Shown here: piece by piece, positions 44,540-52,578 of the stretch
Numbering within the stretch: the first letter of the stretch is position 1
How the letters are laid out: each line of letters starts with the position of its first letter
DNA from: Burkholderiales bacterium
GTDB lineage: Bacteria > Pseudomonadota > Gammaproteobacteria > Burkholderiales > Ga0077523
Assembly (NCBI GenBank): GCA_019745565.1
Contig: JAIESW010000015.1
Span: 1-64,000, forward strand
Length of the DNA stretch: 64,000 bases
Reading direction: 5' to 3'
Position numbers and translations under genes: made by a program
The notes under the pieces: model-generated
What the model saw: the letters and a program-made list of their open reading frames with translations, nothing else
The model's database searches: none
Told to the model about the DNA's origin: nothing

Positions 44540-45178
44540 CTAGCGTCGCCGCTTGACGTAGCCGGGCACCGCAATCGACGCCGGCAACCGCTCGTCCGGT
44601 ATCGGCTTGCCCGCCTTCAATTCCAGCGGTACGACACCGGCCCACACGGACATCGCATAGTCCTCTTCGTCATCGATCGGCCCACCGGTCCGTATCTTGG
44701 CCGAAGCCTCTTCGATCGGCAGTTCCAGCACCGTCGTGCCGTTCAACTCCTTGCGCGTCGGGCCGCGGATCTCGTCCCACCGGCCCTTCAGGATGTTGTC
44801 CGAGATGACGGCGAGCGCGTGTTCCTTCCTCTCCGGAGCGACGGGCGTCGCTTTCCCCAGCACGACCACCGACCGGTAGTTCATCGAGGAGTGGAAGCCG
44901 GAACGTGCCAGCACGAGGCCGTCCAGGATGGTCACCGTCAGGCACATGGGAATGCCTTCCGCCAGAGACTTCAGCGTGCGGCTCACCGCCGAGCCGTGGA
45001 TGTAGAGCGTGTCGCCGTCGCGGCCGTAGCCGGTCGGGATGACGAACGGCTGGCCGTTCGCTACGAAGCCCAGATGGCAGATGAAGGCGGAATCGAGGAT
45101 GGCGTGCACGGTCTCGGCGTCGTAGCGGGCGCGCTTCGGCAGGCGCTTGACGGTGGTGCGCGGGGATTTCAGCGGCAT
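44540..45178 (-). CDS. Pyridoxamine 5'-phosphate oxidase-like flavoprotein (NimA-like)
   Basis: The 212-residue product has the split-barrel flavin fold: ILDSAFICHLGFVANGQPFVIPTGYGRDGDTLYIHGSAVSR starts the barrel and carries the typical HGS...R phosphate contact, and SGFHSSMNYRSVVVLGKA follows. Members bind FMN or haem and act as reductases. Named substrates cannot be given. The previous gene in the same direction lies 57 nt upstream. Confidence 0.9.
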   Translation of the reverse strand: MPLKSPRTTVKRLPKRARYDAETVHAILDSAFICHLGFVANGQPFVIPTGYGRDGDTLYIHGSAVSRTLKSLAEGIPMCLTVTILDGLVLARSGFHSSMNYRSVVVLGKATPVAPERKEHALAVISDNILKGRWDEIRGPTRKELNGTTVLELPIEEASAKIRTGGPIDDEEDYAMSVWAGVVPLELKAGKPIPDERLPASIAVPGYVKRRR

Positions 45179-45235
45179 GGCAGCGGAGCGGTGAGGTGGA
45201 ACATCCCGTCACGATAGCGGCTGTCGCGCTGCACG

Positions 45236-46087
45236 TCATCCCGTCGCGGGTCGCCACTGGAATTTCGGTGCCGGCCACCACCGGTCGAGCAGCGGCACGA
45301 GCGGCGTGCACAAGAACAGCGCCCACACCAGCGCATTCGGCCTGTAGAGGCCGTACTGCCAGAAGATCGCGCAAGCGGCGACGATCGCGGCGTAGAGCAA
45401 ACGGGCGCGACGGTGGTTCGGGATGGTCATCGGGTCCGAGATCATGAAGAAGGTGAACAGCAGCAGGGCGCCGTTGCCGAGCTGATGGACGAAGACCCAC
45501 GGGTTCTGGCCGAGGACAAGCATGCGCAGCGCCACCATGCCGAGGAAACACCCGAGGAACATCCAGCTCACGTCCCAGCGACGCGCGCGGCCGGTGACCA
45601 CACTGCCCAGCATCAGGAACCACCCGGCGGCGACCAGATCGTGGCCCCATTGTCCGGGCGAGACCCAGGCGCCCGGCAACAGGATCAACGCGACCATCAC
45701 GCCGAGGTTGGCCGGGTTGTAGAGATGCTTGCCGTTCACGCGCAGCACGAACTTGGAGCCTATGGCGATGGCTGCGACGAGAGGGTGCACCCACAGGCTG
45801 TCGGCGCGCACCAGGATCGAAAGGCCGAAACAGGTCACCACTGCGCTCAGGTAGCTGCCGTTCGGAAGCCCAAGGCGGTGCAGGGCGAAGACCTGGGTCA
45901 TGAGGCCGGCGGCGAACGTGAGTGCCATCTGTTCCCAGCGCAGCGTGAAGTCGCGCGTCAGCACGCCCACGGAGAGCAGCGACGCGAGGAACAGGATCTG
46001 GAAGACGCGCGCGTCCTGCGGCAACGCGGCGCGCCACCGCTCCAGGCCCAGCCGTGCGGCGATCAGTTCCACAGCCGTTCCCACCAT
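45236..46087 (-). CDS. RnfD/NqrB-like membrane protein
   Basis: The 283-residue product has about nine TM helices. KHLYNPANLGVMVAL and FTFFMISDPMTIPNH match conserved regions of RnfD/NqrB. The flavin-attachment SGAT-type motif of RnfD is not seen, and no other rnf genes adjoin it. It is coupled to a DUF2330 gene: the ATG lies inside the DUF2330 gene (25-nt overlap); a GTG 18 nt later is an alternative start. DUF2330 and RnfD-like genes are known to occur side by side in other bacteria (from memory), so they may form a separate redox unit. Confidence 0.83.
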   Translation of the reverse strand: MVGTAVELIAARLGLERWRAALPQDARVFQILFLASLLSVGVLTRDFTLRWEQMALTFAAGLMTQVFALHRLGLPNGSYLSAVVTCFGLSILVRADSLWVHPLVAAIAIGSKFVLRVNGKHLYNPANLGVMVALILLPGAWVSPGQWGHDLVAAGWFLMLGSVVTGRARRWDVSWMFLGCFLGMVALRMLVLGQNPWVFVHQLGNGALLLFTFFMISDPMTIPNHRRARLLYAAIVAACAIFWQYGLYRPNALVWALFLCTPLVPLLDRWWPAPKFQWRPATG

Positions 46088-47367
46088 TTCGCTTCCGGGT
46101 GGGCAGGCAGGCCCATCTTGGTGCGGACGGTGCCGAGCTCCCAGCCGGTGAGTTGCGCCAGGGTCGCCGCCTCGATCTGCTGGCGCTTGCGCACGGACTC
46201 ACGGTAGGCGGCGACCTGCGGGCAGTCGTCCTTGCCGGTCCACGGGTGGCGCAGCACGTAGCGGGTCTGGAAATTCTCGCGGTCGGCCGTTTCCTGGAAC
46301 ATCAGGTCCTCCGGAAACGTGGGACGCGTGTAGCGCACGTGCAGGCGCGTGAGCATCACCTTCGAGGCGCCGCCCTGGCCGTCCTCGCCGTTCAGCCAGA
46401 ACACGCCGGCCTTGCGCAGTTCTTCGGGGGCGAGCGGGTCGGCCGCACATGGGTCGCACCAGCTCATGTCCCAGAAGTACTCGGTGAAGACCACGCGGTA
46501 CTTCTCGCGCTTGGCCTGCTCGTTGAACAGCGCCTTGTAGAACTGGTTGAACTCGCTGCGCACGAACAGCGGCACGTCCATGTTCGCGGGCAGTTTGACG
46601 GTGCGGTAGTTCGTGCTCTCGACGCGGCCGTTCTTCGTCAGGATGAAGGCGATGAGATCCTGCGGGCCGCGCGCGTTGATCATTCCCAGCCGCAGCGGCA
46701 GCATGAACTTCTCGCTCTCGAAGGCGAACTGCAGCGGCCGCAGGTAGGTGAGCCCGGTCTTCGCGCGCTCCGCGAGGTTGATCTTCGCCACGAAGAATTT
46801 CATGTCGAGGCGGATGTAGGGTTGGAGCGCGCGCGAGGCACCGGGCGGGATGCGGTATCCGTTCTGCAGAAGCCATGTCTCGAGACCGTCGGATTGTTCC
46901 GCCGAGAGGATCACGATGTCGTATTCACCGACGGTGTACGTGGCTTCCACGGTGACACCCAGGGCGCGATCCATCGCCTTCGCCTCCATGGCCATCGAGG
47001 CGGGCGCCATCCGCCGCAGCTTCATCATGTCGAGTTCGCGACGGGAACACGGATCGTCGTCGTGGTACTCCGCCAGGCGCGGTGCGCTGAAGGCGTCGAT
47101 GCGGTCGAAGATGCGCCGGTCGCCGACGTTGATCTGGCTGCGCTGCAGCACATGGGGTACGGGCACGACCAGGGCGAATTCGGTAGGCTCGCCCTTGTAG
47201 TCGTTCAGCATGCTGATGACGGTGCGGTTGCCGTCCCGCACCATGATCACCTGCGAAGCTTCGTTGAACAGGCCGGCGTCGGCCTTGCCGACATAGAAGC
47301 CGCAGAAGGCGTGGGCGGATCCGGCGCAGGCGAGCAGGCCGGCGGCTAGGCAGCGAAGGAAGGGCAT
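46063..47367 (-). CDS. DUF2330 secreted protein
   Basis: The 434-residue product starts at an ATG behind GGAGCTGCC. A signal peptide ends SAHAF, and the mature protein opens CGFYVGKADAGLFNEASQV, the DUF2330 start. Further family marks are VISMLNDYKGEPTEFALVVPVP, WLLQNGYRIP and YLRPLQFAFESEKFMLPLRLGM. Cys residues (CSRRELDMMKL, SWCDPCAADP) may form disulphides or bind metal. DUF2330 proteins are exported and of unknown role. It overlaps the RnfD-like gene by 25 nt, so the two are translated together. Confidence 0.9.
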   Translation of the reverse strand: MPFLRCLAAGLLACAGSAHAFCGFYVGKADAGLFNEASQVIMVRDGNRTVISMLNDYKGEPTEFALVVPVPHVLQRSQINVGDRRIFDRIDAFSAPRLAEYHDDDPCSRRELDMMKLRRMAPASMAMEAKAMDRALGVTVEATYTVGEYDIVILSAEQSDGLETWLLQNGYRIPPGASRALQPYIRLDMKFFVAKINLAERAKTGLTYLRPLQFAFESEKFMLPLRLGMINARGPQDLIAFILTKNGRVESTNYRTVKLPANMDVPLFVRSEFNQFYKALFNEQAKREKYRVVFTEYFWDMSWCDPCAADPLAPEELRKAGVFWLNGEDGQGGASKVMLTRLHVRYTRPTFPEDLMFQETADRENFQTRYVLRHPWTGKDDCPQVAAYRESVRKRQQIEAATLAQLTGWELGTVRTKMGLPAHPEAKWWERLWN

Positions 47368-47493
47368 GGCAGCTCCAGTGAACGAAGGGTCTGGAGCGTG
47401 AAACGGACGCAGGCCGGGAACGGGGTTTGGCGCGCTGAACTCGCTTCCGGGGTGCCAGTCGAATCGGCACGATCGGAGAGACGGGGAGCGGCG

Positions 47494-48006
47494 ATGCGAT
47501 GGTGGTCGGTGGTCGTGGCGGCAGCGCTGGTGCTGCCCGCAGTGGTATCGGCGCAGTCGAAACCCTGGGGCATCGATCCCGGCCGATCGACGATGAAGGA
47601 CGTCCGCTCGAAGGTCGGCATGCCGTCCGTGATCAAGTTCAACGCCGAGGGCGATGAAGTGTGGGAGTACAACAACAACCCCACCGGCTTTCACGCCTAC
47701 CGCATCGTGTTCGGTCCCGACAACGTCGTGAAGAGTGCGCGGCGCATGCGGGTGGATGCCGATCGCCTGCAGATCAAGCCAGGCATGACCACGAAGGAAC
47801 TCGTGGAGATCATGGGCGAGCCCAGCCTCATCTATTTCATCCGCGACCGGCTGTACTGGGAGTGGCGGCTGCATTACTTCGGCGATCAGCGGCACCGGCT
47901 GGTTGCCGAGTTCGATGAAGACTACCAGTTGAAGAGCACGATGCTCCTCGGTGCGCACTACCGTGGGAGTGGAACGACGCACGGCTATGGAGGAATCACG
48001 CCGTGA
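47494..48006 (+). CDS. Secreted BamE/SmpA-like domain protein 1
   Basis: The 170-residue product starts at ATG with GGGGAG 5 nt upstream. Signal peptide ends VVSAQ. The small alpha/beta domain recurs twice: GRSTMKDVRSKVGMPSVIKF and PGMTTKELVEIMGEPSLIYF are the paired-helix openings of SmpA/OmlA (BamE-like) folds, with DEVWEYNNNP and RLYWEWRLHYF strands. It overlaps the following paralogous lipoprotein gene by 4 nt. BamE is part of the outer-membrane assembly machine, but distant relatives have other roles. Confidence 0.8.
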   Translation: MRWWSVVVAAALVLPAVVSAQSKPWGIDPGRSTMKDVRSKVGMPSVIKFNAEGDEVWEYNNNPTGFHAYRIVFGPDNVVKSARRMRVDADRLQIKPGMTTKELVEIMGEPSLIYFIRDRLYWEWRLHYFGDQRHRLVAEFDEDYQLKSTMLLGAHYRGSGTTHGYGGITP

Positions 48007-48464
48007 GAGCGGCTGCGTTCGTGTGGGTCTCTCTGGCGATCGTCATGTTGGCCGGTTGCGCAGCGCGTCCGACCGGCGAGGCGGCGATCTACGGCAAGGC
48101 GCCCGAAGGCACGACCATGCAGGAGGTGCGCACGCGAACCGGCCTGCCGAATGCCATGCGGTTCCTGGGTTCAGGTGAAGAGGTGTGGGAGTTCAACGAT
48201 CGCCGGGTCGGTTGGGGTGGGTGGCGGGTCGTCTTCGAGTTGGACGGCAAGGTGCGCGAGATCAAGTCGATCCGCCGGCCGGAAGATATCGCGCGCTTGA
48301 AGACCGGCGGCGCGACCGGTCAGGAGGTGCTGGAGCTACTGGGCGAGCCCGGCGGCGTGTCGTTCACCGGACAGGATGCCGTGTGGGAGTACTGCCTGCC
48401 GGATCGGAGCCGGTTGAAGGTGCGGTTCGGCGAGGGGAAGCGCGTGGTGGCCATAGAGGGTTGA
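48003..48464 (+). CDS. BamE/SmpA-like lipoprotein 2, paralogue of the preceding gene
   Basis: The 153-residue product starts at GTG overlapping the previous stop (GTGA), with GGAGG 9 nt upstream. Lipobox LAGC places the lipid on Cys19. EGTTMQEVRTRTGLPNAMRF, EEVWEFNDRRVGWGGWRVVFE and TGQEVLELLGEPGGVSF line up with the same elements of the preceding protein, so the pair arose by tandem duplication. One is soluble, the other lipid-anchored. Confidence 0.82.
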   Translation: MRAAAFVWVSLAIVMLAGCAARPTGEAAIYGKAPEGTTMQEVRTRTGLPNAMRFLGSGEEVWEFNDRRVGWGGWRVVFELDGKVREIKSIRRPEDIARLKTGGATGQEVLELLGEPGGVSFTGQDAVWEYCLPDRSRLKVRFGEGKRVVAIEG

Positions 48465-48482
48465 GGTCGGGGAATTTCGTCC

Positions 48483-48538
48483 GGCCCCATCCCAACCGTC
48501 CCCCGGCCCAGCCGGGGGAGGGCCGGGGTGGGGGCTGC
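48483..48538. repeat. Dispersed GC-rich palindromic repeat, copy 4 (single)
   Basis: GGCCCCATCCCAACCGTCCC then CCGGCCCAGCCGGGGGAGGG and CCGGGGTGGGGG. It lies 18 nt after the second BamE-like gene and before the convergent phosphatase gene. Confidence 0.75.
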
Positions 48539-48553
48539 GATGTCCCCCCGAGC

Positions 48554-49162
48554 CTACGCCGCCAATCGCGCCGGCAAGGGTTTGTTTCGTTCCCGCAACG
48601 TGTCCCGGATGAACGCCCGCCAATGGGATGCGGGCGACCACACGCGCAACACGTCTTCGAAGGCGGCATCCGGATCCTCGCCCAGCTCTATGACGCGGTA
48701 GAGGAACACGAACGTCGATGCCCGCCAGCCCAGCTGACAATGCGCCAGAACACGCTTGCCGTCGCTTTGGCGAACCACGCGGACGAACTGCTCGAAATCT
48801 TCCGCACGGGGCGCCGTGTAACTGACGGGGATGCCGTAGTAGCGCATGCCGCTGCGCTCGACGAGTCCTTGCTCGTCGGGATGGGCGCCCACCGATCCCG
48901 CCGGTACCAGGTTCACCACCACTTCGTACCCGGAGTGGGCGATCTCGCTGAACTGATGCTCGGTAGGCATGCCCGAAGACCCGACGCGCCCGGTGTTCTC
49001 GACGTAGTTGACTGCGATGCGTCCGGGATCGATGGCAAAGGGCAGCGCAACGCGCAGGTATCCTGACAGCGCCACCAGAACCACGATGGGAAAGACCCAT
49101 GCTCGAACCCGTTGCCGGCTGCGCCGCGGCTCCTTTGCACGCTGCTTGTCTCGAGTGTTCAT
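48554..49162 (-). CDS. Membrane-anchored tyrosine-phosphatase-like protein
   Basis: The product (202 residues from ATG at 49,162; GTG at 49,174 is an alternative) has one N-terminal TM helix (WVFPIVVLVALSGYLRVAL) and a DSP/DUF442-type phosphatase domain outside the cytoplasm or facing it. GMPTEHQFSEIAHSGYEVVVNL opens the domain, and VLAHCQLGWRAST holds Cys and Arg in a C-x4-R spacing as in DUF442 proteins. The expected fold is a cysteine-dependent phosphatase or sulphur-transfer enzyme. Its start overlaps the stop of the metallothionein-like gene by 4 nt (ATGA). Confidence 0.85.
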   Translation of the reverse strand: MNTRDKQRAKEPRRSRQRVRAWVFPIVVLVALSGYLRVALPFAIDPGRIAVNYVENTGRVGSSGMPTEHQFSEIAHSGYEVVVNLVPAGSVGAHPDEQGLVERSGMRYYGIPVSYTAPRAEDFEQFVRVVRQSDGKRVLAHCQLGWRASTFVFLYRVIELGEDPDAAFEDVLRVWSPASHWRAFIRDTLRERNKPLPARLAA

Positions 49163-49332
49163 GAGCACACGCACCCCTGCTCGGCCGCTTCACACCCGCA
49201 GTGGCCGGCGCAACAGCAGCTGGGCGGAAGCGCTGCCGGTGCCGCGAGCGCGCCGCTCGCCTGGCAACCGCATTCACAGCCCTCCTGCGGGCAGTTGGCG
49301 CACCGGCATTGATCTTGGAATCGACGGTCCAT
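49159..49332 (-). CDS. Cysteine-rich metallothionein-like peptide
   Basis: A 58-codon frame starts at ATG (49,332) behind AAAGGAGATTGTG and ends TGA at 49,159. The 57-residue product has 13 cysteines and 1 histidine: CRCANC, GCECGC, a central Ala/Pro linker, CCC, HCGC, GCVC. The C-x-C and C-x2-C spacing in two clusters is that of metallothioneins, which bind Zn, Cd or Cu in thiolate clusters. There is no signal peptide, so it acts in the cytoplasm. It is translationally coupled to a phosphatase-like gene and diverges from an AraC regulator. A modified-peptide precursor is the main alternative. It is not homologous to BmtA or SmtA by any motif I can align by eye. Confidence 0.8.
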   Translation of the reverse strand: MDRRFQDQCRCANCPQEGCECGCQASGALAAPAALPPSCCCAGHCGCEAAEQGCVCS

Positions 49333-49380
49333 CACAATCTCCTTTCACACTGGATTTGCGCGCCGACCGGGCTGGCCAAG

Positions 49381-49399
49381 CGACAGGCGCATTGTGTCG
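49381..49399. promoter_or_regulatory. Candidate operator between metallothionein-like and AraC genes
   Basis: CGACA-GGCGCATTG-TGTCG is a perfect 5-bp inverted repeat with a 9-nt spacer, midway in the 117-nt divergent promoter region. It fits a site for the adjacent AraC regulator or another dimer. Confidence 0.4.
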
Positions 49400-49449
49400 G
49401 CGCTGCCCCGGAAGGCATTGAACGAAAGGGCTGACTTGGAGGAGATGGC

Positions 49450-50301
49450 GTGGCGCTGGTGAAGGAGGGCGCGCAGCCGGGCACGTCGGTCGCGGCGCCG
49501 ATGCCTCCGCGAACGGCCACGCTGAATGTCGCCGGCATCGGCCGCGTCTGCATCTGGCAAGGGGGCAGCCTCTGGTATGGCCGCAACGCCGGTCATGCCG
49601 CGCCCCATGCCCACCATGCCATCCAGATCACGGTTGCACTGGAGGAGCAGGACGCAGGCTTCCTCCTGAGAGAGCGCGGTGCGCCCCACTGGTCCGATTT
49701 CCAGGCCGCCATCGTGATGCCCCACCGCAGTCACGAGTTCGACGGCCGCGGCGGCTGGATCGCCCACGTGTTCGTCGAGCCGGAGACGGATCCCGGGAGG
49801 GCTCTCATGAGGCGGTTCGGTGCCGCGACGATCACCGCGCTGCCGCCCGACTGCGTTGGCGGTGCGGCGGTCCTGAAAGGGCTTCGACAGGAGCCCCTGG
49901 CCGACGATGCCGCCTACGTCGACGCCGGGCGGAATGTGATTGCCGCGCTCGCGGGGCCTTCACCCGACAGAACCCGGGTCAGCGCCCGCGTCAGTGCCGC
50001 GATCGACTTCCTCTCGAGCCAGCGCGGATCGGCAGTCACTTTGGCGCAGGTGGCGGAGGCGGTTCACCTCTCCCCCAGCCGTCTGCGACACGTGCTGGTC
50101 GAGGAGACGGGCACGACGTTTCGCGGCCTGGTGCTCTGGCTGCGTATCTTCCGGGCGCTGGAAGTCATCACGGAAGGCCGATCCTGGACCGAAGCCGCTC
50201 ACAAGGCAGGATTCGCCGACTCCGCCCATTTGAGCCGTACGTTTCGCCGCATGTTCGGGGTCAGCCCCGCTACCCTCTTGCGTGAGGACACCGGACGATG
50301 A
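49450..50301 (+). CDS. AraC-family regulator divergent from the metallothionein-like gene
   Basis: The 283-residue product starts at GTG behind GGAGGAGATGGC. The N-terminal half is a cupin-type sensor with HAAPHAHHAIQITVALEE (His cluster that could bind a metal) and MPHRSHEF. The C-terminal half has the two AraC helix-turn-helix units: VTLAQVAEAVHLSPSRLRHVL and WTEAAHKAGFADSAHLSRTF. The intervening 117 nt are shared with the metallothionein-like gene, which is the obvious target. The His-rich cupin supports metal or redox sensing; this is inference. Confidence 0.87.
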   Translation: MALVKEGAQPGTSVAAPMPPRTATLNVAGIGRVCIWQGGSLWYGRNAGHAAPHAHHAIQITVALEEQDAGFLLRERGAPHWSDFQAAIVMPHRSHEFDGRGGWIAHVFVEPETDPGRALMRRFGAATITALPPDCVGGAAVLKGLRQEPLADDAAYVDAGRNVIAALAGPSPDRTRVSARVSAAIDFLSSQRGSAVTLAQVAEAVHLSPSRLRHVLVEETGTTFRGLVLWLRIFRALEVITEGRSWTEAAHKAGFADSAHLSRTFRRMFGVSPATLLREDTGR

Positions 50302-50492
50302 CCCGGGCGCCCTTCGTGTGGGGAGTGCTTAGGGGGGATGTACCCCCCGAGGATGCCTGACCGCAGGCCCTTCTTCCCCCAGCTGCGCCGGTGGAAGGTC
50401 GGGATGGGGCCACATCCATGCCCCAAGCATATCGAGCAGGGCGCCTAATCTCTTGATTGCATTGGGCGAGACAAAAATCTCTCACTCACCCC
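50302..50492. other. Gene-free stretch after the AraC gene
   Basis: The stretch holds no reading frame that looks coded. A GGGGGG-ATGTA-CCCCCC hairpin lies at 50,332-50,348, and a repeat copy at 50,368-50,414. The remaining 78 nt show no recognised element. Confidence 0.6.
50368..50414. repeat. Dispersed GC-rich palindromic repeat, copy 5 (single)
   Basis: GGCCCTTCTTCCCCCAGCTG and CGGTGGAAGGTCGGGATGGG show the same CCCCCAGCTG / GAAGGTnGGGATGGGG pattern as the other copies, somewhat diverged. Confidence 0.65.
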
Positions 50493-50519
50493 TAAAGTTT
50501 CCCCGGCAGGCGACGTAGA
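50493..50519 (+). promoter_or_regulatory. Possible sigma-28 (FliA)-type promoter
   Basis: TAAAGTTT matches the sigma-28 -35 element at all 8 bases. After 11 nt, GACGTAGA matches the -10 consensus GCCGATAA at only 4 of 8. The preceding ACTCACCC is reminiscent of flagellar promoters in betaproteobacteria. No flagellar gene lies in the window. Confidence 0.35.
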
Positions 50520-50589
50520 TAGGGGCAGGTCTCCTCCCCCGCCAGGGGGTTTACGCAGGGCAGCCTCTCCAGGCTGCCCTTATTTTTTT
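50520..50589 (+). ncRNA. Candidate small RNA ending at a strong terminator
   Basis: Between the putative promoter and the terminator lie about 70 nt that form one hairpin (CCCCC-GCCA-GGGGG, 50,536-50,549) before the terminator hairpin. No reading frame fits. The transcript is inferred only from the promoter-like and terminator signals. Confidence 0.3.
50558..50589 (+). terminator. Strong Rho-independent terminator
   Basis: GGGCAGCCT-CTCC-AGGCTGCCC is a perfect 9-bp stem followed by TTATTTTTTT. It is 257 nt after the nearest plus-strand stop codon, so it probably does not serve the AraC gene alone. Confidence 0.88.
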
Positions 50590-50660
50590 CTGCGCCGCAG
50601 TCGAGGGCCCCTGCGACCCAACTGCGCCGGCCGCCGGCCCTTCAAGGTGGCGGCCTTGAG

Positions 50661-51506
50661 TTACTGAAGGGTCCGGTCGGCCACCGTGATCCGGTGCAAC
50701 AGGCGCCGATGGCCGTCGTAGCCGCCGGTAGCTGCATGGATCAGGCACCGGTTGTCCCACAGGATCAGCATGCCTTCCGACCAATGGTGCCGGTACACGA
50801 ACTCCGGCTGCGCCTGGTAGGTGTAGACCTCCCGCAGGATTGCATGCCCCTCGTCCTCCGGCACGCCTTCGATGCCGATGGTATAGCCGGGGCTCGCGAA
50901 CAGGGCCACTCGACCGGTTTCCGGATGCTTGCGGCCGAGGGGATGCAGCTGCGTCTTCATGGCCGAGTCGCCGTACTTGATGTCCATCGAGCGGCCCTTG
51001 TCGCGCTCGCCGTACATGCCTTCGCGCGAGTAGCCGCGGCGCGCCGAGTGGACGCCCTTGCGGCCATCCAGCACCGACTTGAGCGATGCCGGCATCGCCT
51101 CCCACGCCGCATACTGGTTCGCGAACAGCGTGTCGCCGCCCACGGGCGGGATCACGTTGCCGTAGAGCACCGTGCCGGCGGGCGGGCGCGGCAGGAAGCT
51201 CCAGTCCGAATGCCAGCTCTCGGCGAAGAGCGGTGTCTTCTCGTCCGCCTCGCGCTTTACCTGCACGACGTGCGGGTGACCGGGAATCGCGGCGATGAAC
51301 GGGTCCTCTCCGTAGGGGCCGAGGTAGTGAGCGAAGCGCTCGATGTCCGGGATGGAGAGCTCCTGATCCGGAAACGCGATCACCTGATGCTCGAGCCAGA
51401 TCGCGCGGAGCTGCGCGACGACGTCGGACTCCAGCGGCTGCGACAGATCCACGCCGCGTACCAGCGCACCGCAGGGCGCGTCCTGCTTCGTCACCTCGAT
51501 CCCCAT
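50661..51506 (-). CDS. TauD/TfdA-family Fe(II)/2-oxoglutarate dioxygenase
   Basis: The 281-residue product starts at ATG behind AGAGG. It has the TauD fold with metal ligands His-x-Asp in ESWHSDWSFLP and a distal His in HRRLLHRITVAD, with the Arg of RRLLHR or HRI as 2-oxoglutarate contact. GALVRGVDLSQPL and LEHQVIAFPDQ at the N terminus and WDNRCLIHAATGGYDGHRR near the C terminus are family-typical. Substrates of the family range from taurine to herbicides and carnitine precursors; none can be chosen here. Confidence 0.92.
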   Translation of the reverse strand: MGIEVTKQDAPCGALVRGVDLSQPLESDVVAQLRAIWLEHQVIAFPDQELSIPDIERFAHYLGPYGEDPFIAAIPGHPHVVQVKREADEKTPLFAESWHSDWSFLPRPPAGTVLYGNVIPPVGGDTLFANQYAAWEAMPASLKSVLDGRKGVHSARRGYSREGMYGERDKGRSMDIKYGDSAMKTQLHPLGRKHPETGRVALFASPGYTIGIEGVPEDEGHAILREVYTYQAQPEFVYRHHWSEGMLILWDNRCLIHAATGGYDGHRRLLHRITVADRTLQ

Positions 51507-51605
51507 GACGAACCTCTGTTGTTGTAGTGACGAGCGGATTATGCGCTCGACGGCGTGCAGCGGTTTCGACGGTACCATAGGCCGTTTACCCACGAGGATG
51601 TGCGA

Positions 51606-52562
<957 letters not shown>

Positions 52563-52578
52563 GTTTTCGAAGCCCGGT

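Noticed and set aside
50332..50348. GGGGGG-ATGTA-CCCCCC hairpin as a terminator of the AraC gene
   Set aside because: The stem is short and no T-tract follows, so it is listed only as part of the gene-free stretch.
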